Shown: positions 33,076-45,141, counted from the stretch's first letter. The stretch: 64,000 nt of DNA from Tetracentron sinense (GCA_015143295.1 CM026567.1:10000416-10064415), one strand, 5' to 3'. The notes: a model not told the origin generated them from the sequence alone. A program made the numbers and translations.

Positions 33076-33211
33076 GTACGCAAAAAAATTCTAGAGTCTA
33101 AGTTGTGTAAATTTCTATGGTTTATTATGTGATTATTTATACTAAGAGTTACCTATGTATGATGCTTGTTGTTGTTTGAAATCTACTAATAGTAGCTACT
33201 TAATCGTACAG
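33076..33211 (+). other. C gag-protease intron (136 nt)
   Basis: Donor GTGCAAG/GTACGC, acceptor AATCGTACAG/GC; branch-like CTAAT at 33185-33189; AT-rich between. Phase-1 join restores a Gly codon and links the gag and protease frames. Unspliced, Gag gains eight codons and stops at TAA. The coding flanks match B closely. Confidence 0.75.
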
Positions 33212-36200
33212 GCGCTTTATTAGTGAACGAGTGTCTCGCCCGAGTGTTGATCGACACAGGATCCACTCACTCCTTTGTGTCACCTAGTTTCGCGAAGGGA
33301 TTTTTGACTGAGGCTATTCCGTTAGAGCGGGAGTTGACCATTGCAACTCCACTCGGTAAGTCAGTTGACACGAACAAGTTATTCAGAGATTGTGTGGTTC
33401 AAGTAGGGGAGAATGAACTAGTGGCCGATCTTATCATTTTGGATTTCCAAGATTTAGACTTTGACGTCATTCTTGGTATGGATTGGTTGGCAAACCATCA
33501 CGGGCATGTTGCGTGTTTTGAAAAGATGGTGAATTTCAAGCTGGAAGGGGGTAAGCCTTTTCACTTCCGAGGATTAAGAGAGAGGGACATTGCTCGCCTC
33601 GCAGCCTTGAGTATAGCACACCCAGAAGCACAAAACTCATCGGCTATTCCAGTTGTGAGTGAGTTCTTAGATGTGTTCCTGGAAGAACTTCCCGGATTAC
33701 CTCCTGATAGAGAGATCGAATTCGCTATAGAGCTTGCTCCGGGTACCGCTCCGATTTCAAGGGCACCATATAGAATGGCCCCTATAAAGCTTGAAGAATT
33801 AAAGAAACAGATTGAGGAGTTACAACAACTTGGTTTCATCCAACCAAGTGTCTCGCTGTGGGGAGCTCCGGTTCTCTTTGTGAAGAAGAAGGATGGGTCT
33901 ATGAGGATGTGTATAGACTACCGACAGTTGAACAAGGTAACTATCAAGAATCGTTATCCCTTGCCAAGGATAGACGACTTGTTTGACCAACTGAAGGGAG
34001 CGAGATTCTTCTCCAAAATTGATCTTAGATCGGGGTATCATCAATTAAGGATCAAGGCGGAAGATGTTCCGAAGACGGCTTTCAGGACTCGATATGGGCA
34101 TTACGAGTTCCTTGTCATGCCTTTTGGGCTGACGAATGCACCGGCGGCATTCATGGATTTGATGAACCGGGTGTTCCGATCTTACTTGGATCGATGCGTG
34201 ATTGTATTCATTGATGACATTTTGGTGTATTCCCAGACACGGGAAGATCACGCACGAGACCTCCGCCTTGCTCTGGAGATGTTGAGAGAGCATAGGCTAT
34301 ATGCCAAATTGAGTAAGTGCGAGTTCTGGTTAGAGAAGGTCGCATTTCTTGGACACGTGGTGTCAGTCGAGGGCATTTTTGTAGATCCAGCCAAGGTTGA
34401 GGCAGTCATGAGTTGGGAGAGGCCCAAGAGCGTCATAGAAATACGTAGTTTCCTCGGATTGGCAGGCTACTACCGGAGATTTGTGAAGGGATTCTCCAGT
34501 TTGGCTGCACCTCTCACCTACTTGACAAGGAAAAATGTAAAGTTCAGTTGGAGTGACCGATGTGAAGTAAGTTTCCAAGTGTTGAAGAAACGCCTCACCA
34601 CAGCCCCTGTCCTTACTGTGCCATCTGGACCTTTTGGGTATGAGGTGTACAGTGATGCCTCGCATGTTGGACTCGGGTGTGTCCTAATGCAACACAAGAA
34701 GGTCATTGCCTATGCATCAAGGCAGTTGAAACAGCATGAAAAGAACTACCCCACTCACGACTTGGAGCTTGCAGCGGTCGTGTTTGCACTTAAAATTTGG
34801 CGACATTATCTGTACGAGGTGGAGTTCTATGTGTACATGGACCACAAGAGCCTCAAGTATCTCTTTTCCCAAAAAGAGCTAAACTTACGACAACGGCGTT
34901 GGATTGAGTTCTTAAAGGACTACGAGTGCACTATCCAATATCACCCGGAAAAAGCAAATGTGGTGGCAGACGCTTTGAGTAGGAAACCATCGGGGTTGTT
35001 GGCTCACATGTTGGTGCAGGAATGGAGACTGTTAGACGATTTGGCAAATTTGGACATCAGTGTGAATGATTCTGTCCGCAGTCCTGTTTTGGCAAATGTT
35101 ACGGTTCGGCCGTACCTTATAGATTTGATCCAGGAGTACCAGGCCACGGATGCTGACTTGTTGGCTTTTCGGGACAAGGAAATTGCCAAGGGTAGTACGG
35201 ACTTCTCTCTCAATAGCCGGGGTGCTATTACATTCAAGGGAAGACTTTGTGTCCCAGCCAATGCAGACCTTCGAAGAGAGATCATGGATGAAGCTCACCG
35301 TTCAAAGTACACAATGCATCCTAGGGGTACGAAGATGTACCGGAACCTCAAGAGTCACTTTTGGTGGCGAAACATGAAGAGGGAGGTTGCGGAGTATGTG
35401 GCACGGTGTTTGGTGTGCCAACAGGTGAAAGCGGAGCATTTGAGACCGGCGTGTCTTTTGCAGTCTCTCCCTATTCCCGAGTGGAAATGGGAACATATCT
35501 CTATGGACTTTATCGTGGGATTGCCGAAGACGGTCAAGAAGACCGATGCTATATGGGTAGTTATTGATAGACTCACGAAGTCCGCTCATTTCTTACCGTA
35601 CCGGACTACATTCAACTCCAATCAGTTAGCGGCGCTATACATCAAGGAAATAGTCCGATTGCATGGGGTGCCAGTGAGTATTGTGTCGAATAGAGACCCA
35701 AGATTCACATCCAGGTTCTGGAAAAGCTTTCAGGATGCTATGGGTTCCCGACTAGACTTTAGCACGGCTTTCCACCCACAGACCGACGGGCAAACAGAGA
35801 GGGTGAATCAAGTGATAGAAGACATGCTCAGAGCTTGTATGTTGGATTTTAAAGGAAGTTGGGAGGATCACCTACCTTTGGTGGAATTCGCCTACAATAA
35901 CAGTTATCAAGCAAGCATACAAATGGCACCTTTTGAAGCCTTATATGGAAGAAGTTGTAGATCCCCCTTGTATTGGGATGAGGTTGGAGAAAGAAAGATT
36001 TTGGGCCCCGAGTTGATTGAACGAACCGCGGATAGGGTCAAGCTTATACGGGAGAGGTTGAAGACCGCACAGGACAGACAGAAAAGCTATGCCGACAACC
36101 GAAGGGTGTTATCAAGATTTCACCGACCAAGGGTGTTATGCGATTCGGGAAAAGAGGCAAGCTTAGCCCGAGATATGTTGGTCCGTTCGAGATCATTACT

Positions 36201-36512
36201 CGAGTTGGTGAAGTTGCTTACGGTGTTGCTTTGCCCGCTCACATGGCGATGGTCCACAACGTGTTTCATATCTCCCAGCTTCGGAAGTACATCCCGGATC
36301 CTTCTCACGTCATCGAGCTTGATCCGGTTGAGATTCGAGAGGATCTCACTTTGGTTGAGAAGCCGGTTCATATTTTGGATCGAAGAGACCAAGTACTTCG
36401 CAACAAGACTATTCCGCTAGTTCTCGTGCAATGGCAGCATTACGCTCGAGAAGAGGCTACATGGGAACGTGAGGCCGAAGTCAAGGCGAAGTACCCCGAG
36501 TTGTTTGAATGA
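33212..36512 (+). pseudogene. pol: C pol: protease, RT, RNase H, integrase, chromodomain-like tail (near-intact)
   Basis: Open for over 960 codons. Protease LIDTGS (Asp at 33253) and VILGMDW; RT with [16 protein letters not shown] and catalytic FIDD at 34207-34218; RNase H with YSDAS (34648-34662) and DHKSLKYL. Integrase zinc region HRSKYTMHP to CLVCQQ (35298-35422), then the catalytic core. First Asp MDF at 35516; second Asp of the SDRD motif is Asn (AAT, 35699-35701); Glu in QTERVNQ at 35797. Near 36105 about 30-35 nt are lost and the frame shifts; the tail continues in another frame from 36138 with VGPFEIITR and the chromodomain-like [17 protein letters not shown], ending at 36512. Integration would be impaired by the D to N change and the indel. 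Confidence 0.93.
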
Positions 36513-36609
36513 TTTTGTGTATGACTTGTAATTTTGTTTTGAATTGTTATGCTAAGTTGTTTAAATTGAAAAGCACGCATTGTCCAAATTTCGAGGACGA
36601 AATTTTTGT

Positions 36610-36621
36610 AAGGGGGGAGAA
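36610..36621 (+). other. C polypurine tract
   Basis: AAGGGGGGAGAA next to the 3' LTR TG. Confidence 0.9.
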
Positions 36622-37982
36622 TGTAGCACCCCGGACTTTTTCATCTTTAATGAATGGCACTGTCGTAGCTAATTGGCCGTTTCGTAGTGTAATTAATAAA
36701 TAAGGGAGAAATCAGAAATTCTGAAATGTGCGTTTTCGAGAGACGAATCCAACGCAAGTTGAATCGTCGAAATCGGACGAGCGAGTCAAAAGATATGGCC
36801 AAAACAGTCGGGACCAGCAGAGCACCGATCGCTCGGTCCATGGAGCGATCGATCGGTCCAAAACCGATTGATTGGAGGCTATCGACTGGTCGAAAAATTT
36901 GTATGAGGAAATTTTCCAGAGAGTGAGTTTTTGACCGGTTAATCGGTCAATAACACCGATCGCTCGGTAGGCAACCGATCGATCGGTTATAACCACCGAT
37001 CGCTCGGTCTTCGTGTTTTTCAGAATTTTCATTAAGGGCTTTTTCATCTTTTGGGGTTTAAACCCTTACCCATAAGGGCTTGCCCGAGCCTTTAGGGCTT
37101 CATTCACAGCACTTAAGGGATTTTGAGAGATAGAGAGAAAGGAGAAGGGGATTTGCAAGTAGGGTTTTCCATTGGAGAAGGAATCAAAGGGGTTTAAGAA
37201 CCCTAGCTCACCCAACTCGTTTTGCTTCAAGTTCAAGGCTCAAGCTCGTGTGGGGTTCCCTTCTCAAGCTAGGGCAGCACTCTCTACGGTATTTTCAAGA
37301 GGGTTTCCTACCCAATCAAGTATAGTTTGAGTAAGGGCTTTCTTCTTCCAAGTTGGAGTTTAAATCAAGGTCTACACCAAGATCAAGCTTCGATTCAAGG
37401 TTAGTACACTCTGCTAACTTTCTTTAGCAATAATCTAGTTTTTCCCCTTTGACATTATGATGTTGTTCTTGTATGTTCCCTTACTTGAAATGTGCTATAC
37501 TTCCTAAACCTAAACAAGATAAATGTGAATGTGGGGTTGTAAGTATAAATGGTGGATGTGGAGGCGATTGGATGCCGTTGGACGTGGTGAAATGTGGGTA
37601 TGGAAAAAGGTGGAAGGGCACTCTATGAATAATGAACATACTTGGATGTTGTGTTGGAAATTTATGCGCTAAAAAGGGGAAATAAAACTACAAAAATGTT
37701 GCACACCGGATGTTTGATAATATGCCTAAACCAAGAATAAATGAAATTGATAAAGGAAATGGATGTAAGCTTTATGTAATTATTCTTGTAAATGATGACT
37801 TGACCAAATGCCATGTTGATCACCTAAATGCTTACATATTGTACTATGAATTGAAATATGATGCAATATCCCTCTTGTTACACGTGTCCCCATGATTGTC
37901 ACTATTGGCACGCACACGAGTACACATGCACGCATGAAACCGGGTTTTCCAAGATTGTATTTATACATGTTGAATCAACAAC

Positions 37983-38254
37983 AAAACAAGAACATGACAA
38001 GGAGGTTGGTAGCCCAAGGAAGGGTGCTAGCCTCTGGCTCACAAGAGAAATGGAACAAGAACATGACAAGGAGGTTGGTAGCCCAAGGAAGGGTGCTAGC
38101 CTCTGGCTCACAAGAGAAATGGAACAAGAACATGACAAGGAGGTTGGTAGCCCAAGGAAGGGTGCTAGCCTCTGGCTCACAAGATAAATGGAACAAGAAC
38201 ATGACAAGGAGGTTTGTAGCCTAAGGAAGGGTGCTAGCCTCTGGCTCACAAGTA
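37983..38254 (+). repeat. 69-bp minisatellite in C 3' LTR, four units
   Basis: Same unit as in the 5' LTR with one unit more. Because 69 is a multiple of three, it yields spurious repetitive open frames on both strands. Confidence 0.92.
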
Positions 38255-38527
38255 TACAAGTCAAGAACAAATCAAGACATAAAATACAAGACAAGACACG
38301 ACACACATACATGATTTGACCGAGACACGAAAAAGGTTTCCGAGACATGATTTTTACCGAGGTTTTTGCATTCATACACGCATGTCAAGATATGGCTATG
38401 TATCTTATGCTTTCACTATTGCTTTAAATTAATATCTTGTATTGCTCACTGTTGTTATGCTTTCGCTATTGTTATGGTTAGCTAGTAGTTTGTACTCGCT
38501 GAGTATTCCAAGCTCAGCCGTACTTTT

Positions 38528-38668
38528 ATGTCGGCAGGTACTGTGGATGTCCTCGACCCCGAGCCTTGGGTCGAGGAGGAGTATGTAGAGGAGAGGGAGC
38601 CACCTATCCCATGGCAGTCTCTGGAGGATGGGGACTTGGAGGTGTGGCCATACCTCGACCACTGTTGA
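38528..38668 (+). CDS. C 3' LTR acidic small ORF, 46 aa
   Basis: Same start MSAGTVDV, core PWVEEEYVEE and end WPYLDHC-stop as in the 5' LTR. The upstream hairpin has one changed base (AAGCTC). In a 3' LTR it would not be transcribed from the element's own promoter except as 3' sequence. Confidence 0.48.
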   Translation: MSAGTVDVLDPEPWVEEEYVEEREPPIPWQSLEDGDLEVWPYLDHC

Positions 38669-38951
38669 GAGGAGAGGGTTAGAGAGTTCCTTTTGTATTT
38701 TGATAGGTGGGCATGTCCACCTTTACTTTGATTGTATTTGGTATATGTTAACTTGGAATACTATTTGGAGTTATAAAGAAAAAGAAAAATTTGTTTACGC
38801 TTCCGCACATATGTTTAGTTTCCGCACTCTGATTATCATTGTATTATATTATGTTTAGCTGCTTGCATTACAGGATGGTTTGACAGGTACACGTAGTCAC
38901 CTCTAAAGTATCCCTTAACTCCTAGGGGGTATTTTGGGGCGCGACAGTTTG

Positions 38952-39920
38952 ACAAAGTCCGCTCATTTCCTACCCTACCGAACTACTTTCAACTCTAGCC
39001 AGTTGGCCGCGCTATACATCAAGGAAGTTGTTAGGCTACACGGGGTGCCAATCAGTATTGTGTCAGATCGGGATTCAAGATTCACATCAAGATTCTGGAA
39101 AAGTTTTCAGGAAGCTATGGGTTCCCGACTTGATTTCAGCACCGCCTTTCATCCACAAACGGATGGGCAAACAGAGAGGGTGAACCAAGTTATCGAAGAT
39201 ATGCTTCGAGCGTGTATGCTGGATTTCAAAGGCAGTTGGGAAGAGCACTTGCCTTTGGTAGAGTTCGCCTACATCAATAGCTTTCAGGCGAGTATCCAAA
39301 TGGCTCCATTCGAGGCTTTGTATGGCCAAAGTTGCAGGTCTCCTCTCTACTGGGATGAAGTAGGAGAAAGGAAAGTACTTGGTCCGAAGTTGGTCGAGCA
39401 AACTGCAAGTATAGTTAAGATCATCCGGGATCTGTTGAAAACAGCTCAAGATCGTCAAAAGAGCTATGCGGACACGCACCGAAGGGACTTGGAATTCCAG
39501 GTTGGGGATCGAGTCTTTGTGAAAGTATCTCCTAGCAAAGGGATTATGAGATTCGGCAAAAGAGGCAAGCTTAGTCCTCGCTATGTTGGACCATTTGAGA
39601 TCATCACGTGAGTGGGTGAGGTTGCTTACAGGGTAGCTATTCCACCTCACATGGCCGCGGTTCACAACGTTTTCCATGTGTCTATGCTTCAGAAGTACAA
39701 TACGGATCCTTCACATGTCATAGACTTAGAACCGTTGGAAATTCGAGAGGATCTTACGTTAGTTGAAAAGACGGTTCACATATTGGATCGGAGAGATCAA
39801 GTCCTTCACAACAAAACGATTCCATTAGTTCTCTTGCAGTGGCAACATCATGCTCGAGAAGAATCTACATGGGAGCGTGAGGCCGAAGTCAAAGTGAAGT
39901 ACCCGGAATTGTTTGAATGA
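38952..39920 (+). pseudogene. pol: A pol, C-terminal part: integrase core and chromodomain-like tail
   Basis: Resumes A exactly after C's right target duplication with [13 protein letters not shown]. Contains IVSDRDSRF and [11 protein letters not shown] (second Asp and Glu of the integrase triad intact), then GPFEIIT, a TGA at 39609-39611 (stop), and in the same frame GEVAYRVAIPPHM, VFHVSMLQKY and the chromodomain-like [17 protein letters not shown], ending LFE-stop at 39920. One lesion apart, this third of pol is well kept. Confidence 0.92.
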
Positions 39921-40007
39921 GTTTTGTATAGGTTTTGTATATAAATTGTAATATTGCTTTGGTTTGTAATACAAGTATCGTCTAAATTTCAAGGATGAAA
40001 TTTTTGT

Positions 40008-40019
40008 AAGGGGGGAGGA
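40008..40019 (+). other. A polypurine tract
   Basis: AAGGGGGGAGGA directly before the 3' LTR TG at 40020. Confidence 0.9.
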
Positions 40020-41339
40020 TGTAGAGTCCCGAACTTTTTCATGCGTAATACATGGCACTTTCATAACAAATTTGCCTTTAATGTAGTACAATTAATAAAT
40101 AAGGAAGAAAGTGGAAATTCTGAAACATTAGAAATGTTCATTTTTGAAGTACGAACCCAACGCAAGTTGAATCGTCAAAATCCAACGAACGAGTCAAGAG
40201 ATATGGCCAAAACAGTTTGGACCTGCAGAACACCGATCGCTCGGTCCATGGAGCGATCGATCGGTCCAAGACCGATCGATCGGAGGCTATCGACTGGTCG
40301 AAGAATTTGTATGGGGAAATTTTCCAGAGAGTTGATTTTTGGTCGAGAGGGTCAATACACCAATCGCTCGCTAGGCAACCGATCGATCGATCATAACCAC
40401 CGATCGCTCGGTCTTCATGTTTTTGCAGAAATTTTATTAAGGGTGTTTTCGTCTTTTGGGCGTTTCACTCTTTCCTCTTAAGGGTTGCCCGAGCCTTTAG
40501 GGCTCATTCTCAACACTTAGAGACATTTGAGAGTTAGAGAAAGAGGAGAGGGTTTTCCTAACCTAGGGTTTGCTTTTGGGGAGAAATCAAAGGGGTTTCA
40601 AGGCCTACAATCACCTCAAGCTTGGATTGCTTCAAGATTCCGATTCAAGCACGCGAGGAGGAGTTTCTCCAAGTTAGGGCAGCGCCTCACGAACGTTTTT
40701 GGAGGAGTTTTCTTCCCTCATTTGTCAAGGTCGGTACCTCTTGCTACCCTCCTAGTTATAGCTTTTCTTTCTTCCCTTGTTCTTGTATTCTTTGTTTTCT
40801 TCCAACTATAAATGTATTATGAGTTGAAATGGTAAATGGTGTGAATGGAGAGACGTGTTGGTGATTGGATGCCGTGTGAAATGATGTGATGAATGAAATG
40901 GGGGGGCCATTGTATCGATAATGAACAAACATGTATGATGTGAGCATAACCCACCTAGAAAAGCATGATTTAGGTTGAAACAAATAGTGGACACACCCTA
41001 TGTTTGATGAAATGCCAAGGTGAACAAAACGAAGGATAAATTAAGAAAATGCATGCTTAATTACTTATGAACTTGTTAGGGCTTATGATAGTGTGAGTTC
41101 TTGTTTTCTTTAAAATGTCATAAATGCTTATTGTTTAATTTGCGACATGCTATATATTGTGAAATCCCTAAATGTCATCTTTAAATTCCAATGCAAGTAT
41201 GCACACGAATCCACGAGCACGGCATGCATAACATGAATTTACCGAGGCTTTCAAGAACGAGGTTGAGAGGTGGGATATATCCCACGATATGTTTTACCTC
41301 GCTTTTCACAAGAAAATAAGAACAAACATTCCATGAGGG

Positions 41340-41480
41340 GTCTCCCCTCACTCACAAGTGCATAGCATAAAGAAGGGCCTCCCTTCCCTCGCAAGTACAT
41401 ACATATCATGAAAAAGGGTCTCCCTTCCCTCTCAAGTGCATTGCATAAAGAAGGGTCTCCCTTCCCTCTCAAGGCATCTC
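41340..41480 (+). repeat. Minisatellite in A 3' LTR
   Basis: Same AAGGGTCTCCCTTCCCTC-type units as at 15880-16020. Confidence 0.8.
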
Positions 41481-41842
41481 ACAAGCGCATCTCACAAGTA
41501 CATCTGACAAGTGTATCTCACAAGTTACATGATCACATGCAAGCACGCATGACATGCATGACATGACACGATCTACAAGAATCAAGCAAGATAGACAAGA
41601 CGAGTTTTCAAGCACGAAAATGTTACTTAAGTCAAGTCAAGCGCACGATGTTTTCAAGGGTTTTATCTGCTTTTTACGAAATGCAAGCATGATTATAAAT
41701 TTCTTTACTTCCTTGTATGAAGTGAATTGTTCCCGTTTAATATATATGAATTACTCCTGATTTATGTATTGCTATTTTTATGCTATGACTATTGGTTAAT
41801 ATTTGGTACCCACTGAGTATTCCATGCCCAACCGTACTTCTT

Positions 41843-41962
41843 ATGGCGGCAGGTGATAGCGGAGCAGCTGCTCCTTTTGATGTCTATGCTCCTGGCCCAT
41901 GGGTGGAGGAGGAGTACATTGAGGAGCCTGTGGAGGAACCTCCGGTAGAGGGCTACTATTAG
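41843..41962 (+). CDS. A 3' LTR acidic small ORF, 39 aa
   Basis: Opens MAAGDSGAAAPFDVYAPG, core PWVEEEYIEEPVEEPP, ends EGYY-stop. The frame is open over its full length although the hairpin just upstream has decayed. Confidence 0.48.
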   Translation: MAAGDSGAAAPFDVYAPGPWVEEEYIEEPVEEPPVEGYY

Positions 41963-42254
41963 GTGTTGGTAGATTCTGAGTGGATAGCTGTGGGTGAGCT
42001 TGAGAGTTAGATTTATGTATTTTGGCGGGCATGTCCGCACTTTCTTTTGTGTATCTTTTTGTATAACTTGGATCACTTGTATATACATAGAGGTTTGGTT
42101 AAGTCTTCCGTTGTGCTATGTTAGTGTATGTTTCCGCCATTTATGTCCTCTATTGTTTATGCTATGTGGGTTTTGCAGGTTGGTTTTTCAAGCAAGTCAT
42201 GATTAGTCGTCCAAGATTCATTCTAACTTGTAGGGTGGGTTTTGGGTCGCGACA

Positions 42255-45141
42255 GATGGACTCAAGCATAATCTCATTAGTATCAGTGAACTTTGTGATA
42301 AGGGATTGAATGTTTCATTCAAGTCAAATATCTGCATGATTAAGGATAAAGATAATCTAAATACTTTTTTGTAGCACATAGAAATGAAAATGTTTATACC
42401 TTAGATTTTGATGAACTTAAATCTCAAAACATGATATGTCTCTCTGTTATAGATGAAGCTAGCTGGTTATGGCACAGGAGACTAGGACGTGCTAGTATGG
42501 ATCTTTTGTCTAAACTCTCTAAAAATGAATTAGTTAAAGGATTACCTAAAACTAAATTTATCAAAGACAAAATCTGTGATGCTTGTCAACTTGGAAAACA
42601 AATAAAATCTTCATTTCAAACCAAGAAAATGATTTCTACCACTAGGCCCTTAGAACTTTTGCATATGGATCTTTTTGGTCCAAATGAAGTAAGTAGCCTA
42701 GCTGGAAAAACTTATGCTTTTGTTATAGTGGATGATTTTTCAAGATACTCATGGGTACTATTTCTTTCTCATAAAAATGAAGCACCCTCTTTATTTAAAA
42801 AGTTTTGTAAAAGAGTTCAAAATGAAAAAGGTTATTCTATTAACAACATAAGAAGTGATAGAGGAGGAGAATTTAAAAATAAAGAACTTGAATCATTTTG
42901 TGATGAAAATGGTTTTAATCATAATTTTTCAGCACCTAGAACTCCACAACAGAATGGTGTAGTAGAAAAAAAGAATAGATCTCTTCAAGAAATGGCTAGA
43001 ACAATGCTTAATGAAAATAAATTACCAAATTATTTTTGAGCTGAAGCCATTAACACATCATTTTATGTAATTAATAGAGTTGTTATAAGAAACAAACTAA
43101 ATAAAAATCCCTATGAGCTTTGGAATTGAAGAATCCCTAATATAAGTTATTTTAAGGTGTTTGGATGTAAATGCTTCATACTTAATGATAAACAACATCT
43201 TAAAATTTTGATGCTAAATCTGTGGAAAGAATCTTCTTAGGTTACTCTACTAATAGCAAAGCTTATAGAGTGTTTCACAAGAAATCATTAATTGTTGAAG
43301 AATTAATTCATGTAGTTTTTGATGAATCAAATCATTTTAACAAAATCAATACTGATATGAATGATGAAATTGATAATCTTCCAAAAGCAATATCAAATTT
43401 ACAAATCAACAAAGAAAATAAAAATGAGCATGAAAAAGAAAAATCAAGTAACAACTCCATTGAAATAGATAATGAAGAATCCTATCAACTTCCTAAAGCT
43501 TGGAAATTAATAAAAGATCACCCTAAGGATCTAATACTTGGTAATATGGAACAATGAGTTAGAACAAGAAGAAATCTAATGAATCTTGCTTTCCTAAGTC
43601 AAATTGAACCTAAAAATGCCTTAGAAGCTATTGAAGATGACTCGTGGGGCATTGCTATGTAAGAAGAGTTAAATCAATTTGATAGAAATCAAGTTTGGGA
43701 TCTAGTACCTAGACCAAATGACAAATCTATTATTGGAACAAAATGGGTCTTCAGGAATAAAAAGGATGAAAATGGGAATGTAGTTAAAAATAAAGCAAGA
43801 TTAGTAGCTCAAGGTTACAACCAAGAAGAGGGGATAGATTATGATGAAACATTTGCCTTGGTTGCTAGACTAGAAGCTATAAGAATGTTACTTGCATTTG
43901 CTAGTCATAAAGAATTTAAACTATATCAAATGGATGTAAAAAGTGCATTTCTAAATGGGTATATCAATGAGGAAGTTTATGTAAATCAACCTCCTTGTTT
44001 TGAAAATCATAAATTTCCTAATCATGTATTTAAGTTAACTAAAGCTTTATATAGATTAAAGCAAGCTCTAAGAGCTTGGTATGATAGGCTAAGTAGCTTC
44101 CTAATTGAAAACGGATTCACGAGAGGTAAAATTGACACAACTTTATTCATAATGACCAAAAATGATGATATGCTAATAATCCAAATCTATGTAGATGACA
44201 TCATATTTGGATCAACAAATGAATCTCTCTGTAGAATGTTTGCTAAAATAATGCAAAAAGAATTTGAAATGAGTATGATGGGTGAATTAACATTTTTCTT
44301 AGGACTTCAAATCAAACAAACCAAACAAGGAACTTTCGTTAAGCAAGCTAAATATACTAAAGAACTACTTAAAAAGTTTGGAATGGAAAACAGTAAAATA
44401 ATGGATACTCCTATGAGTCCATCAACCAAACTTGATAAGGATTAAAAATGGAAAAGTATTAATGAAAAATTCTATAGAGGCATGATTGGAAGCCTTTTGT
44501 ATCTCACTGCAAGCAGACCTAACATTATGTTCAGTGTTTGCATTTGTGCAAGATTCCAATCCTGTCCAAAAGAATCTTACTTAACTGCTATAAAAAAAAT
44601 CTTTAGATACTTACTTGGAACAATTGATTTAGGCTTATGGTATCCAAATGACACAAACTTAGATCTAATAAGCTATCCAGATGCAGACTTTGCTGGATGC
44701 AAAGTAGATAGAAAAAGTACTAGTGGAACTTGTCACTTTTTAGGACATTCTCTTGTTTCATGGTTTAGTAAGAAACAAAATTCAGTGGCCTTATCCACAG
44801 CTGAGGTTGAGTACATGGCAACTGGACTTTGTTGCGCTCAAACTTTCTACATGAAACAACAGCTAGAAGATTTTAAACTTATCTATACTAAAATTGCTAT
44901 TAAGTGTGATAACACAAGTGCTATTTGTATGACTAAGAATCCTATTCAACACTCAAGCACTAAACACATAGAAATAAGATATCATTTTATTAAAGATCAT
45001 GTGCAAAATGGAAATGTTATCTTGGAATTTGTTGATACAATTAATCAGCTTGCTGATATTTTCACCAAACCTTTACATTCTGATAGATTTAGTGCTTTGA
45101 GAAGAGAATTGGGTATGACTTGTCTAAGTGATTTAACTTAA
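42255..45141 (+). pseudogene. pol: Sire-2 pol: integrase, RT, RNase H (several stops)
   Basis: Pre-integrase ASWLWHRRLGRASMD (42450) and DACQLGKQIKS; integrase core VDDFSR, SDRGGEF and NGVVEKKNRS (42730-42980). A stop at 43039 replaces a Trp codon, another at about 43129, and a frame change at about 43210. RT: GTKWVFRNKKDENG, ARLVAQGYNQEEGIDYDE, QMDVKSAFLNGY; the catalytic YVDD is intact at 44188-44199. A TAA at 44443 breaks the link to RNase H (YPDADFAG, KSTSGTCHFLG, LADIFTKPLHSDRF). Stops at 43558 and 43662 also interrupt it. Copia domain order; inactive but with conserved active sites. Confidence 0.92.

Larger units (their letters stand above)
29288..38946 (+). mobile_element. C: Tekay/Del-type element, plus strand, inserted in A; TSD GTTTG
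   Basis: Complete element of 9659 bp: 5' LTR 29288-31501, PBS, gag, 136-nt intron, long pol frame, purine tract, 3' LTR 36622-38946. GTTTG occurs at 29283-29287 and 38947-38951, a 5-bp target duplication that proves a normal integration into A's integrase. It is the best preserved element of the window, with one frameshift in gag and one indel region late in pol. Confidence 0.96.
36622..38946 (+). repeat. C 3' LTR (2325 bp)
   Basis: TGTAGCACCCCGGAC to GGGGCGCGACA, followed by the right GTTTG. Contains palindromes (36824-37010), leader with donor TTCAAG/GTTAGT (37398/37399), four-unit minisatellite (37983-38254), hairpin (38492-38523) and small ORF. Confidence 0.95.
14589..42254 (+). mobile_element. 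A: Tekay/Del-type element, plus strand, interrupted by elements B and C
   Basis: Parts of A: 5' LTR (14589-16790, lacking its first 31 nt), PBS, gag, intron, protease and start of RT (to 19330); a 42-nt integrase piece (29246-29287); rest of integrase and chromodomain-like tail (38952-39920), purine tract, 3' LTR (40020-42254). The two LTRs agree at roughly nine bases in ten by eye. The integrase pieces join exactly when C and one copy of its GTTTG target duplication are removed. About 1.5 kb coding for most of RT, RNase H and the integrase N-terminus is absent at the B junction. No target duplication of A is visible because its left end is truncated and its two flanks are different Sireviruses in opposite orientation. 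Confidence 0.85.
40020..42254 (+). repeat. A 3' LTR (2235 bp, complete)
   Basis: TGTAGAGTCCCGAAC to GGGTCGCGACA. Partner of 14589-16790. Includes palindromes (40230-40410), leader and donor TCAAG/GTCGGT (40729/40730), minisatellite (41340-41480), decayed hairpin (41806-41837) and small ORF. Abuts Sire-2 pol at 42255. Confidence 0.94.

Noticed and set aside
33061-33223. Programmed ribosomal frameshift or stop readthrough at the gag-protease border
   Set aside because: The interval is 135-147 nt with stops in the gag frame and no slippery site plus overlap; conserved donor and acceptor fit an intron much better.
30483-38375. Repetitive open frames on both strands over the C minisatellites (for example 30483-30875, 37858-38187, 37902-38375 minus)
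   Set aside because: The 69-bp unit is a multiple of three, so any frame without a stop in one unit stays open. No start context, codon bias or similarity supports coding.
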